In this document: positions 18,651 to 27,133 of the stretch, one piece after another
How positions within the stretch are numbered: position 1 is the stretch's first letter
Layout of the letters: the number at the start of each line of letters is the position of its first letter
The notes under the pieces: generated by a model
Databases searched by the model: none
Told to the model about the DNA's origin: nothing
What the model saw: the letters and a program-made list of their open reading frames with translations, nothing else
Position numbers and translations under genes: made by a program
DNA from: TMED27 sp041397865
GTDB taxonomy: Bacteria > Pseudomonadota > Alphaproteobacteria > Micavibrionales > Micavibrionaceae
Reading direction: 5' to 3'
Length of the DNA stretch: 64,000 nt
NCBI GenBank assembly: GCA_041397865.1
Contig: JAWKVT010000002.1
Span: 62,001 to 126,000, forward strand

Positions 18651-18935
18651 TTAATAAAGCTCTCCAATCTTGATCAGCGGCGCTTTATACCCCAAAGGCT
18701 TCAGCCCCTCCACAACGGTCATGACAATAACGTTAGGGCTCTTTTCAACCGGATAAACCATATGTTCGGGAATTTCGCACTCCATAAGCTGGTCTTCAAG
18801 CGCGTCGTCATTATAGACAATCTGAAAGAGCCGCTGGTCGCGGTAATATTCAACCCGGCGTATGATGTCGGGAAACGGCCTGTCCGAAATCATCGTAATG
18901 CGTCCGTCGTCTAAGATGCCAAGTTCAATATTCAT
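18651..18935 (-). CDS. Small conserved-looking protein of unknown function
   Basis: This 94-residue product is not one I recognise. It has no signal peptide or membrane segment. It has a hydrophobic/acidic pattern (LGILDDGRITMISDRPFP; FQIVYNDDALEDQLMECEIP) that suggests a small compact alpha/beta domain. Its start overlaps the stop of the upstream minus-strand gene (18932-19297) by ATGA, so the two are probably coupled. Protein-like composition, the operon arrangement and a normal start support a real gene. Confidence 0.7.
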   Translation of the reverse strand: MNIELGILDDGRITMISDRPFPDIIRRVEYYRDQRLFQIVYNDDALEDQLMECEIPEHMVYPVEKSPNVIVMTVVEGLKPLGYKAPLIKIGELY

Positions 18936-19297
18936 GATGTGCGTCCCGGTGGCGCGGGGTCGTTTTTAAATAAAGCCGCTAAATCGTTAGGTCCCGCCGC
19001 GCTGTTTGAGAAGTCCTTTGCCATACGCGCGGTAACCTCTTGCTGCGGCCCGTATGCGTCGATAAGAATCTCCAGAGCGGTGTGATGGATTCTTTGCTCG
19101 TCGGGGATTTGACCGCTTAAAACTTCTATTCTATGCGTCTCCGGGTCCAGAACCGCAGTATTTTCAGTTTGTGGAGGAAATCCGTCACGTATAGAGCAAA
19201 ACCGCGCCGCATCAAAAGCATCCCCGCCTAAAGCGCCTTCCTGCGCCCGCAAGGTTTCATCCATGGTTGCCAGCTCTTCCGGTGTATAGTTAGACAT
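18932..19297 (-). CDS. Small acidic protein of unknown function
   Basis: The ATG at 19297 is preceded by GGGGA about 4 nt upstream on the minus strand, so I prefer it to a GTG at 19312. The product, about 121 residues, is soluble and acidic with no family that I recognise. It begins MSNYTPEELATMDETL and contains a helical stretch (HHTALEILIDAYG). It overlaps the following 94-residue gene. Function unknown. Confidence 0.65.
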   Translation of the reverse strand: MSNYTPEELATMDETLRAQEGALGGDAFDAARFCSIRDGFPPQTENTAVLDPETHRIEVLSGQIPDEQRIHHTALEILIDAYGPQQEVTARMAKDFSNSAAGPNDLAALFKNDPAPPGRTS

Positions 19298-19410
19298 ATT
19301 TCCCCAATTCACGCGCTTTTTATTCTCGTTCTTGCCCTCTATAATAAGGACGAAACCTTAAGAAATTGCTTACGATCGCTAAAATTTTATGAATTAAAGG
19401 AACTGAGCGA

Positions 19411-19935
19411 ATGCCTGAAACTGCGGAACAAAAAGAACTGGAACCCCTGCCAACCACGCCCGAAGCTCTTCTTCAAATCCTCCGGGAGCTTAATATAACG
19501 TATGAAATACACTATCATGAGGCCGTTTTTACGGTGGAGGAAAGCGCTGTCATCAACGCCGAAATCCCCGGCACGCATTGCCGCAATCTCTATCTTCGCG
19601 ATAAAAAGAAGAAAAACTTCCTCCTCGTCGCTGCCAATGAAACGCAAGTGGATATGAAACGCTTGCAGGAAAAGCTGGACTGTGGCCGCCTGTCCTTCGG
19701 CTCCGCAGACCGGCTCTGGCAATTCCTTGGCATCCGCCCCGGTTCGGTCTGTCCTTTTACACTCATCAATGACAAAGACCATGAAGTGCAACTGATCCTC
19801 GATGCGGCAATGATGCAAAGCGAAATCGTCAACTACCACCCCCTCGATAACCGCCAAACGATCAGCCTCACCCCCGCCGGCCTCCTTAAATTCCTTGCCT
19901 ATACGGGGCACAAGCCCATAACTCTTGATTTATAG
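19411..19935 (+). CDS. proX: Prolyl-tRNA editing protein (YbaK/ProX family)
   Basis: This freestanding trans-editing domain hydrolyses mischarged tRNA-Pro, usually Ala-tRNA-Pro in alphaproteobacteria. The 174-residue product has the YbaK fold signatures: FTVEES, HCRNLYLRDKKKKNFLLV, RLSFGS and PGSVCPFTLIND. Freestanding ProXp-ala proteins are typical of alphaproteobacteria whose ProRS lacks the insertion editing domain. The substrate is inferred from the family. cnoX follows after about 40 bp. Confidence 0.85.
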   Translation: MPETAEQKELEPLPTTPEALLQILRELNITYEIHYHEAVFTVEESAVINAEIPGTHCRNLYLRDKKKKNFLLVAANETQVDMKRLQEKLDCGRLSFGSADRLWQFLGIRPGSVCPFTLINDKDHEVQLILDAAMMQSEIVNYHPLDNRQTISLTPAGLLKFLAYTGHKPITLDL

Positions 19936-19977
19936 CCCAAAATCGTTACATAAAAAGCTATAACCAAAGGATGAACC

Positions 19978-20901
19978 ATGCTCGGACAACACCCGCAAAA
20001 CACAGGCGCGCAGACCGCCGAAACCATTTTTGATGTAACCGCCGAAGACTTCGAAACCCGCGTGATGGCCGCCTCCATGGAAAAACCCGTCATCGTGGAT
20101 TTCTGGGCACCGTGGTGCGGCCCGTGCAGGCAGCTCATGCCGCTGCTCGAATCCGCCGTAAATGCCGCAGGCGGCGAAGTCCTGCTCGCCAAAGTCAACC
20201 TCGATGAAAACCCTGAACTGGCTCAGGCCTTGCGCGTGCAGTCCGTCCCCACCGTTTTCGCGTTTCTCGGCGGTCGCCCCGTCGATGCGTTTCAGGGTGT
20301 GATTCCCCAAAGCGCTATAAAAGACTTTATCGCCAAGCAGGTGCAGACCGCAAAAGCCGCCCGTCCCGGCGCGGTTGATATCCCTGAAACCCTCAAGGCC
20401 GGGGCGCAGGCTCTGGCGGAAAATGACCTGCAAATGGCGCAAGGGTGCTTCATGCAGGTTCTGCAACAGGATGATACAAACACCGAAGCCTTCACCGGCC
20501 TGATCCGTACGCTTATCGCCGCCGGGCAAGTCGAGCAGGCCGCCGCGATGGCCGAAAACGCGCCCGAAGATATTACCAAAGACCCCGGCTTTGCCGCCGC
20601 CCGCACCGCCATAGAGCTTGCGCAAAACACCGCGCCTTCCGGCGAATTGAAAAAACTGGAGGAAAAAGCCGCAAAAAACCTGCAGGATATGGAAGCCCAG
20701 TGCGCATTGGCCGAGGTGCAATTTGCCTCCGGAAAGAAAGAACAGGCTATTGAAACATTGCTGGCCGCTATCGCGCATGACCGCGAGTGGAACGAACAGG
20801 AAGCGCGTAAAAACCTGCTGAGATTTTTCGAGGCCCTCGGTCACGCAGACCCCCTGACGGTCGCCGGGCGTAAAAAACTCTCTGCAATCCTTTTCTCTTG
20901 A
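19978..20901 (+). CDS. cnoX: Thioredoxin-TPR co-chaperone (CnoX/YbbN-like)
   Basis: The N-terminal thioredoxin domain keeps WCGPC (about residues 46-50), so both redox cysteines are present. E. coli CnoX lacks this motif, but alphaproteobacterial forms often retain it. The C-terminal half is TPR-like (QALAENDLQMAQGCFMQVLQ). CnoX protects clients from over-oxidation and hands them to GroEL or DnaK. The following Lon-N and Trm112 genes make a protein-quality neighbourhood. Length (307) matches the family. Confidence 0.87.
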   Translation: MLGQHPQNTGAQTAETIFDVTAEDFETRVMAASMEKPVIVDFWAPWCGPCRQLMPLLESAVNAAGGEVLLAKVNLDENPELAQALRVQSVPTVFAFLGGRPVDAFQGVIPQSAIKDFIAKQVQTAKAARPGAVDIPETLKAGAQALAENDLQMAQGCFMQVLQQDDTNTEAFTGLIRTLIAAGQVEQAAAMAENAPEDITKDPGFAAARTAIELAQNTAPSGELKKLEEKAAKNLQDMEAQCALAEVQFASGKKEQAIETLLAAIAHDREWNEQEARKNLLRFFEALGHADPLTVAGRKKLSAILFS

Positions 20902-20926
20902 ATTCCGGGGGCTATATTAAAACATT

Positions 20927-21598
20927 ATGGAACAATGCAGAAACCCGTTTGCCCCGGAATTTGATAGCCTCCCCGAAACCCTCGCCGTGTTTCCGCTCGC
21001 CGGGGCGTTCCTGCTCCCTTCCGGGCAATTGCCGCTGAATATTTTCGAACCCCGCTACGTGCAAATGATCGAAGATGCGCTGGCCGGCAACCGCCTGATC
21101 GGCATGATTCTCCCCAAAACCGGGCAGGAACAAAACCCCGCTCCCGCGCTGGAAAAAACGGGCTGCGCCGGAAAAATCATCGAATTCAGCGAAACCGCCG
21201 ATGGTCGCTACCTCATCACCCTTGCGGGCATCTACCGCTTTGATATCGCCGAAGAGCCCTCCGGCGGCAAACCCTATCGCACCATAAAACCGGACTGGGC
21301 CCCATACGCAAAAGACGCAAGGGCGTTCAGTTGTCTGGATATAGACCGCGAAAAGCTTAAAGCCCTGCTCAAAGATTATTTCACCCAGCATGAAATGGCC
21401 TGTAGCTGGCAGGCCGTCGATAACGCCCCTGACGGAAAGCTCATCACGTGCCTGTCCATGATATGCCCGTTCGAACACCGGGAAAAACAGGCCCTCCTCG
21501 AGGCGCCCTGCTGCAACACCCGCGCGCAAATGTTTATGAGCATGCTCGAAATCGCCGTAAGCTCGGGCAAAGCGCCGCTTTCAAATAATTGTCATTAA
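20927..21598 (+). CDS. LON N-terminal substrate-binding domain protein
   Basis: This 223-residue protein consists of a Lon-N (LON substrate-binding) domain without the ATPase or protease parts. It shows LAVFPLAGAFLLPSGQLPLNIFEPRY and later GRYLITLAGIYRF. Stand-alone Lon-N proteins of this size next to a thioredoxin-TPR gene are common in alphaproteobacteria. The function is not established, although proteolysis control is often suggested. It lies 25 bp downstream of cnoX and is probably co-transcribed. Confidence 0.85.
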   Translation: MEQCRNPFAPEFDSLPETLAVFPLAGAFLLPSGQLPLNIFEPRYVQMIEDALAGNRLIGMILPKTGQEQNPAPALEKTGCAGKIIEFSETADGRYLITLAGIYRFDIAEEPSGGKPYRTIKPDWAPYAKDARAFSCLDIDREKLKALLKDYFTQHEMACSWQAVDNAPDGKLITCLSMICPFEHREKQALLEAPCCNTRAQMFMSMLEIAVSSGKAPLSNNCH

Positions 21599-21616
21599 CG
21601 TGGAGAGTTCCAAAAA

Positions 21617-21796
21617 ATGAGCACGCAAATCGATCCAAAACTCCTCGAAATACTGGTCTGCCCGCTAACCAAAAGCACCTTAAGCTATGATAAGGATGCG
21701 CAGGAGCTGATCTCAAAACAGGCAGGCCTTGCCTATCCCATTCGCGGCGGCATCCCTGTCATGCTGGTGGATGAAGCGCGCCAGATTGACAAATAG
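21617..21796 (+). CDS. Trm112/YcaR-like small zinc-ribbon-type protein
   Basis: Reading from ATG 21617 gives 59 residues, starting STQIDPKLLEILVCPLTKS and ending PIRGGIPVMLVDEARQIDK. This is the UPF0434/Trm112 pattern: VCPLTK near the start and YPIRGGIPVML near the end. Bacterial members usually have CPxTK with incomplete metal sites, as here. The eukaryotic homologue activates methyltransferases. The bacterial role is unclear. It follows the Lon-N gene after 18 bp. Confidence 0.87.
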   Translation: MSTQIDPKLLEILVCPLTKSTLSYDKDAQELISKQAGLAYPIRGGIPVMLVDEARQIDK

Positions 21797-21797
21797 C

Positions 21798-21827
21798 TTG
21801 CATTTTATCTCCAAAATCGGCTTATAT
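21798..21827 (+). promoter_or_regulatory. Predicted promoter for the leu leader and leuA
   Basis: TTGCAT (21798-21803), an 18-bp spacer and TTATAT (21822-21827) predict a start at about 21833-21834. That is the A of the leader ATG or one base before it, so the leader peptide would be read from a leaderless mRNA. Confidence 0.45.
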
Positions 21828-21833
21828 GCCCGT

Positions 21834-21890
21834 ATGAGCAAGACAAACACCAGTCTTTTACTAAATCTCCTCCTCCTCACTCGCCCCTGA
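21834..21890 (+). CDS. leuL: Leucine-rich leader peptide upstream of leuA
   Basis: The 18-codon frame starting at ATG 21834 encodes MSKTNTSLLLNLLLLTRP, seven of its residues Leu (CTT, TTA, CTA and four CTC). It has no Shine-Dalgarno sequence and the predicted transcription start is at or next to the ATG, so it is probably leaderless, as known for trpL in rhizobia. It lies 110 nt before leuA and ends inside the first arm of a long hairpin. A Leu-codon run directly ahead of leuA is the classical mark of leucine attenuation. Confidence 0.8.
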   Translation: MSKTNTSLLLNLLLLTRP

Positions 21891-21929
21891 GCGGTGCATG
21901 AGGCATTCGATATGCCTGCGCTTCAGGGG
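21884..21929 (+). promoter_or_regulatory. Hairpin after the leucine leader peptide
   Basis: The outer arms CCCCTGAGCG and CGCTTCAGGGG pair with one bulge, and an inner stem AGGCAT/ATGCCT closes a 5-nt loop. The hairpin is followed by an A-rich run and not a U-run, so it is not a usual intrinsic terminator. The leader stop codon lies in the 5' arm, so a terminating or stalled ribosome would alter folding. Confidence 0.55.
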
Positions 21930-22000
21930 AAATTAAAAAAATCCAGACATTGATAAAATAACAAAGCCGTTTTAAAAGAAGGCCGAAGGAGAATATTGCG

Positions 22001-23584
22001 ATGACCCGCGCTTACGACAAAATACAAAAAGACCCCAACCGTATCATCATTTTCGATACGACCCTGCGTGATGGCGAGCAATCGCCGGGTTGTTCCATGA
22101 ATCTGGAAGAAAAACTGAAAATGGCTGTGATGCTGGATGAGTTGGGTGTCGATGTGATCGAGGCCGGCTTCCCCATTGCCTCTCCCGGTGATTTCGAAGC
22201 GGTCAATGAAATCGCCAAAATTGTCAAAAATGCCACCGTTTGCGGCCTTTCCCGGGCCAAAGCCGCCGATATAGAAGCGGCTGGAAACGCGATAAAACCC
22301 GCGCAAAGCCGCCGCATCCATACATTTATTTCCACCTCGCCGCTGCACATGAAGCACAAGCTGAAAATGGGGCCGAACTCGGTCATCGAAGCGGTTCATG
22401 AAAGCGTCACGCTGGCCCGTAATTTCACGGATGATGTCGAATGGTCTGCCGAGGACGCCTCCCGCACCGAAGATGACTTCCTGTGCCAATGCGTCGAAAC
22501 CGCCATTAACGCGGGTGCAACCGTTATCAATATCCCCGATACTGTAGGCTATGCGATCCCCGAAGAATATGGCCGCCAGATTAAAATGCTGTTTGAGCGC
22601 GTCCCCAATATCGACAAGGCCATCGTCTCCACCCATTGTCACAACGATCTTGGCCTCGCCGTCGCCAATTCGCTCGCCGGCTTACAAAACGGCGCAAGGC
22701 AGATCGAATGCACGATAAACGGTATTGGCGAGCGCGCCGGAAACGCCGCGTTGGAAGAAATCGTCATGGCCGTAAAAACCCGCCGCGACTTCCTCCCTTA
22801 TACCAACGGCGTCGATACGACCAAAATCACCAAAACCTCGCGCACCCTTTCCACCATCACCGGCTTCGGCGTGCAGCCGAACAAGGCCATTGTCGGCGCG
22901 AACGCCTTCGCCCACGCCAGCGGCATCCACCAAGACGGCATGCTCAAACACGCCCAAACCTACGAGATCATGACCCCCGAAAGCGTGGGCCTCAATGAAT
23001 CCAAGCTTGTACTGGCCAAACATTCGGGCCGTGCCGCTTTCAAAAGCAAGCTACAGGAACTCGGTTTCGATCTGGGAGAAAAAGCGTTTCAGGACGCCTT
23101 CACCCGTTTCAAAAACCTCGCCGACAGGAAAAAGGAAATCTTCGAAGATGACCTCATTGCCTTGGTTGAAGACGAAGTGATAAGAGAAAATGAAACGGTT
23201 CGTTTCGTATCGCTGCAAATTGTTGCAGGGACCAAAGGCCCGCAAACCGCTGATCTGTGCATGAGCGTAAACGGCGAGGAACAATGCGCCAAGGTCGAGG
23301 GCAACGGCCCCGTCGATGCCATCTTCAAAGCCATCCGTGAAATCCTGCCTCATCCCGGTGCGCGCTTGCAGCTTTATCAGGTCCATGCCGTAACGGGAGG
23401 AACCGACGCCCAGGCCGAAGTAACGGTGCGGCTGGAGGAAAACGGCAAAACCGTAAACGGGCAGGGCGCCGACGCCGATACGCTGGTCGCCTCCGCCCGC
23501 GCCTATATCCACGCGCTCAACAAGCTTCTGGGAAAACGCGAAAGCCTCAACCCGCAAACGGCGAGCGAGGCGTCAGCGCCTTAA
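22001..23584 (+). CDS. leuA: 2-isopropylmalate synthase
   Basis: LeuA condenses acetyl-CoA with 2-ketoisovalerate, the first committed step of leucine synthesis. The 527-residue product has the HMGL-type TIM barrel, with DTTLRDGEQSPG near the start and the metal-binding STHCHNDLGLAVAN. The C-terminal LeuA regulatory domain, which binds leucine for feedback inhibition, is present (from about residue 390). GAAGGAGA (21985-21992) precedes the ATG. The leader peptide upstream predicts translational or transcriptional control by leucine supply. Length and domain order are normal. Confidence 0.95.
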   Translation: MTRAYDKIQKDPNRIIIFDTTLRDGEQSPGCSMNLEEKLKMAVMLDELGVDVIEAGFPIASPGDFEAVNEIAKIVKNATVCGLSRAKAADIEAAGNAIKPAQSRRIHTFISTSPLHMKHKLKMGPNSVIEAVHESVTLARNFTDDVEWSAEDASRTEDDFLCQCVETAINAGATVINIPDTVGYAIPEEYGRQIKMLFERVPNIDKAIVSTHCHNDLGLAVANSLAGLQNGARQIECTINGIGERAGNAALEEIVMAVKTRRDFLPYTNGVDTTKITKTSRTLSTITGFGVQPNKAIVGANAFAHASGIHQDGMLKHAQTYEIMTPESVGLNESKLVLAKHSGRAAFKSKLQELGFDLGEKAFQDAFTRFKNLADRKKEIFEDDLIALVEDEVIRENETVRFVSLQIVAGTKGPQTADLCMSVNGEEQCAKVEGNGPVDAIFKAIREILPHPGARLQLYQVHAVTGGTDAQAEVTVRLEENGKTVNGQGADADTLVASARAYIHALNKLLGKRESLNPQTASEASAP

Positions 23585-23593
23585 AGCGTTCTT

Positions 23594-23673
23594 CGTCATT
23601 GCGAGGAGGCTTTTGAGCCGACGCGGCAATCCATCTATAAGAGATGGATTGCTTCGCTATGCTCGCAATGACG
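23594..23673. repeat. GTCATTGCGAG palindromic repeat, copy 1
   Basis: Perfect 12-bp outer arms (CGTCATTGCGAG and CTCGCAATGACG) enclose an inner inverted repeat (GCAATCCATCT, 5-nt loop, AGATGGATTGC). The element lies between the convergent leuA and udg genes, and its right arm is part of the last codons and stop region of udg. Three related copies occur in this window. There is no transposase, so this is a REP- or MITE-like element. Confidence 0.85.
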
Positions 23674-24283
23674 AGAATATCTCCTCAAACATTTCCGCCG
23701 TAAGCCTTCCTGTCTGCGTGTTATAGCGCGAGCAATGATACGAATCGACCAGTCGGATTGTTTCTGTAAGCCGGTGACTGACCCCATGCGCAAATTTAAA
23801 CGCGCTTTGCTTCAGGCCGAATGTCTTCACCACCGCTTTGTGCGAAATCAGCCCCAGCGAAACAATAACCCGCAAATTCGCCATGGCCGCAATCTCATCA
23901 ACCAGAAACGGCCTGCATGTGGCCTCTTCCTCCGTGGTCGGCTTGTTTTCCGGCGGCACGCAGCGCACCGCGTTGGTAATCCGGCAATTCACCAGTTCCA
24001 GCCCGTCATCTTTATGTTTTTCATAGACGCCCTTTGCCAGCCCGAATTTCAAAAGCGTCGCATACAGCAAATCCCCGGCATAATCGCCCGTAAAGGGCCG
24101 TCCGGAAAAATTAGCCCCCTTAAGCCCCGGCGCCAGCCCCACAATCAAAATCTCCGCATCCGGCCCGCCAAAAGACGGCACCGGCGCATTAAACTGATTC
24201 GGAAATTTGGTACGGTTTTCCGCACGAAACGCCGCCAATCGCGGGCATAAAGCACAATTCGGGGCAGGAGCTAAAGATTCCAT
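23657..24283 (-). CDS. Type-5 uracil-DNA glycosylase
   Basis: The 208-residue protein removes uracil (and probably other deaminated bases) from DNA. It matches the UdgB family: N-terminal cysteines (CALCPRL) of the 4Fe-4S type, GLAPGLKGANFSGRPFTGD, and SYHCSRYNTQTGRLT near the end, which supplies the third and fourth metal or catalytic motifs. The last codons (SSLRA and stop) are provided by the palindromic repeat 23594-23673. It is convergent with leuA. Confidence 0.88.
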   Translation of the reverse strand: MESLAPAPNCALCPRLAAFRAENRTKFPNQFNAPVPSFGGPDAEILIVGLAPGLKGANFSGRPFTGDYAGDLLYATLLKFGLAKGVYEKHKDDGLELVNCRITNAVRCVPPENKPTTEEEATCRPFLVDEIAAMANLRVIVSLGLISHKAVVKTFGLKQSAFKFAHGVSHRLTETIRLVDSYHCSRYNTQTGRLTAEMFEEIFSSLRA

Positions 24284-24452
24284 AGCACTTACACTTGCAT
24301 ATCTGCGGTAAAATGCCTATAAGCAACTTCTCGCTTTTCTTACCAAAGCGTTTCGCAGCGTACTTTTGTTTTTCAGTAGGCGCGAACGATGAAGAACAGG
24401 AATGCCTGTTTGAAGAGTGAGCAACGCACTGAAAAGCAAAAGGACGCAAGAA

Positions 24453-24854
24453 ATGGCACGAGTAACCGTTGAAGATTGTATTGATAAAGTTTTAAACCGT
24501 TTTGAGCTTGTTATGCTCGCCGCGCAAAGAGCGCGCAAAATCGGCTCCGGCGCACCGCTCACCATTGCGCGTGACAATGACAAAAACCCTGTCATCGCCC
24601 TGCGCGAAATCGCCGGTGAAACCGTCGAAGTTGAAAATTTAAAAGAAGAGCTGATCCGCTCTCACCAGCGCATGGTCGCTTACGAGGAAGAAGACGAATC
24701 CATCGACCTTATGGATGGCGAGGAAGAATGGGGCGCCATGGCCGGTAAGGCGGGCGAGGGCGCATCCGGCATCTACAGCGACGAAGATATTGATGAAGAC
24801 GCCGAACCCTCTCTTGAAGATATGGCTGGCGGTACGCCCGGCGAAGAAGATTAG
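24453..24854 (+). CDS. rpoZ: RNA polymerase omega subunit
   Basis: This small subunit helps assemble RNA polymerase. The start MARVTVEDCIDKVLNRFELV is the canonical omega sequence, so I use ATG 24453. An in-frame ATG at 24417 would add 12 residues without support. The 133 residues include a long, acidic C-terminal tail (EDESIDLMDGEEEWG and beyond), longer than in gammaproteobacteria. spoT follows, a common pairing. Confidence 0.95.
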   Translation: MARVTVEDCIDKVLNRFELVMLAAQRARKIGSGAPLTIARDNDKNPVIALREIAGETVEVENLKEELIRSHQRMVAYEEEDESIDLMDGEEEWGAMAGKAGEGASGIYSDEDIDEDAEPSLEDMAGGTPGEED

Positions 24855-24882
24855 GGTCAAAGCTCTTTTATAGGAACACTCG

Positions 24883-24909
24883 AAAGGCCGGAGTTTCCCG
24901 GCCTTTTTT
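24883..24909 (+). terminator. Intrinsic terminator after rpoZ
   Basis: The stem AAAGGCCGG / CCGGCC with a short loop is followed by six T residues (24904-24909). It lies 28 bp after the rpoZ stop and 60 bp before spoT, so rpoZ may form its own unit. Confidence 0.85.
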
Positions 24910-24969
24910 CATCGCTTTTCGGCGCATTCTCTTCATGATTTTTCAGGATAACCATGCTACATTCGGCTT

Positions 24970-27129
24970 ATGAGCGATCAATTCGGCCTTGTGGATAAAA
25001 TCAAAACCTATAATGCTGCCTTCGAACCCAAAGTGGTCGAAGACGCGATCGCTTATGCGAAGAAGATGCATGAAGGTCAGACCCGCTCCTCCGGGGAGCC
25101 GTATTACACCCACCCGGTAGAGGTCGCAGGTATCCTCGCGGAAATGAAAATGGATCTCGGTTCCATCGTCACCGCCATTTTGCACGATACTCTCGAAGAT
25201 ACCGACGCCACTTACGAGGAACTCGAAAATAAATTCGGGCGTGAAGTCGCCGACCTCGTTGACGGGGTGAGCAAACTCACACGGATTGAAAGCAAAACCG
25301 TCGAAGGCAAACAGGCTGAAAACTTCCGCAAGCTTCTTCTGGCCATGTCCGAAGATATCCGCGTATTGCTGGTCAAGCTTGCCGACCGCCTTCACAATAT
25401 GCGCACTATTGACGGAATCTCAAAACCCGAAAAACGTGCCCGTATCGCGCTCGAAACCCTCGAAATTTACGTTCCTCTGGCCGAGCGCATCGGCGTGCAT
25501 AAAATCAAGGTCGAGTTGGAGGATATGGCCTTTGCCGTTCTCAACCCCGAAGCGCGCGAAAGCATTAAAAATCGCCTGTCCTTCCTGCGCGCCGAAGGCA
25601 ACGATGTCGTCGATAACATCATCGACGAGCTGCAAAAACTGCTCAAAGACGCCGGAGTAAACGCTGAAATCACAGGCCGCGAAAAAACCGGCTATTCCAT
25701 CTGGAAAAAAATGCAGCGCAAAAACGTCGCCTTCGAACAGCTCTCCGACATCATGGCTTTTCGCATCGTCGTCGATACCGTCGAACAATGCTACGTGACG
25801 CTGGGCCTGATCCACAGCCGCTATTCCAGCATCCCCGGACGTTTTAAAGATTATATCTCAACGCCAAAATCCAACGGTTACCGCTCGATCCACACAACCG
25901 TCATGGGCCCGGCCCGCCAGCGCGTGGAAATCCAGATCCGCACCGCCGAAATGCATTATCAGGCCGATATGGGCGTTGCCGCTCACTGGGCCTATAAAGG
26001 CGGTGACATGCCCTCGCTTAAGGATGTAACAAAATACCGCTGGCTGCGTGAGCTGCTCGAAATTCTCGAACAGGAACAACAGCCCGAGGATTTTTGGGAA
26101 AACACAAAGCTGGAGCTGTTTCAGGAGCACGTCTTTGCCTTTTCTCCCAAAGGCGACCTCATAGAGCTACCCTCCGGCGCCACGCCGATAGACTTCGCCT
26201 ACGCCATTCACTCCGACATCGGCGATCGCTGCGTCGGCGCGAAAATCAATGGCCGTATCGCCCCGCTCAACACCGCGCTGGCCAACGGCGATCAGGTCGA
26301 TATCATCACCTCCAAAACCCAGCAGCCCTCCCCGACATGGGAACGCTTCGTCGTCACCGGCAAAGCCCGCAGCCATATCCGCAAATTTGTTCGCTCTCAG
26401 CAGCGCGCCGAATACGTCACCCTCGGCAAAGCCATGCTGCAAAAAATTTTCCGCCAGGAAGGCTACGACTTCACGGAAAAAGCCGTCACCGGCATCCTCA
26501 GGCAGTTCAAGGCCGAGGAAAACGACGACATCTACGCCCGCATTGGCTCCGGGATCGTCATCGCCCGCGATGTCTTCAAAGCCATCTTCCCCGGCCATAA
26601 AACCCAAATCGCCAAACGCCCTTCCGCCGACATGGATCAGGCCGTCATGGTTCAGCCCCTCAGCGGCTCCGACGCCCCCATGCCGATCAAGGGCCTCATC
26701 CCCGGCATGGCCGTGCATTTCGCGCGCTGCTGTCACCCGCTGCCCGGCGACCGCATCGTCGGCATCGTCACAACCGGTAAAGGTGTCACCATCCACACCA
26801 TTGACTGTGAAACCCTCGAAACCTTCGCCGATACCCCCGAACGCTGGCTCGACGTATCATGGGGCGAAGGCCCCGACTCCCCCGAAGCGCACGTCGGACG
26901 CATCAACCTGACCTTCCAGAATGAAGCCGGTGCGCTGGGAACGCTCTCCACGGTGATCGCGGCCAATGGCGGCGATATCGTCAACCTGAAAATCACCAAC
27001 CGCTCCGTTGATTTCTGGGACCTTCTCATTGATATTTACGTGAACGACACCAAGCACCTGAACAACATCATCGCCGCTCTGCGCGCCACCCCTATCATCT
27101 CCAGCGTCGAACGCGCAAAGGGCCAGTAA
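24970..27129 (+). CDS. spoT: Bifunctional (p)ppGpp synthetase/hydrolase
   Basis: This protein makes and degrades the stringent-response alarmone. It has an HD hydrolase domain with HDTLED (about residues 70-75), a synthetase domain with RFKDYISTPKSNGYRSIHT, a TGS domain (VFAFSPKGDLIELPSGATP) and a C-terminal ACT domain. The RFKD motif is of the RXKD type found in bifunctional enzymes, in contrast to the EXDD of mono-functional RelA. The 719 residues are normal. Alphaproteobacteria usually have one such gene, often called rsh or spoT, after rpoZ. The antiporter gene follows after 4 bp and may be in the same operon. Confidence 0.95.
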   Translation: MSDQFGLVDKIKTYNAAFEPKVVEDAIAYAKKMHEGQTRSSGEPYYTHPVEVAGILAEMKMDLGSIVTAILHDTLEDTDATYEELENKFGREVADLVDGVSKLTRIESKTVEGKQAENFRKLLLAMSEDIRVLLVKLADRLHNMRTIDGISKPEKRARIALETLEIYVPLAERIGVHKIKVELEDMAFAVLNPEARESIKNRLSFLRAEGNDVVDNIIDELQKLLKDAGVNAEITGREKTGYSIWKKMQRKNVAFEQLSDIMAFRIVVDTVEQCYVTLGLIHSRYSSIPGRFKDYISTPKSNGYRSIHTTVMGPARQRVEIQIRTAEMHYQADMGVAAHWAYKGGDMPSLKDVTKYRWLRELLEILEQEQQPEDFWENTKLELFQEHVFAFSPKGDLIELPSGATPIDFAYAIHSDIGDRCVGAKINGRIAPLNTALANGDQVDIITSKTQQPSPTWERFVVTGKARSHIRKFVRSQQRAEYVTLGKAMLQKIFRQEGYDFTEKAVTGILRQFKAEENDDIYARIGSGIVIARDVFKAIFPGHKTQIAKRPSADMDQAVMVQPLSGSDAPMPIKGLIPGMAVHFARCCHPLPGDRIVGIVTTGKGVTIHTIDCETLETFADTPERWLDVSWGEGPDSPEAHVGRINLTFQNEAGALGTLSTVIAANGGDIVNLKITNRSVDFWDLLIDIYVNDTKHLNNIIAALRATPIISSVERAKGQ

Positions 27130-27133
27130 CGCT

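Noticed and set aside
18932..19297. Third member of the small paralogue family near pheS
   Set aside because: Only a short helical stretch (HHTALEILIDAYG) looks alike; the GxW and AR...R..N motifs are missing.
21884..21929. Classical leucine attenuator terminator
   Set aside because: The hairpin is followed by an A-rich run on the sense strand, not the U-run that an intrinsic terminator needs.
26094..26600. 168-codon plus-strand frame inside the (p)ppGpp enzyme gene
   Set aside because: Arg/His/Pro-rich frame-shifted reading of a conserved gene.
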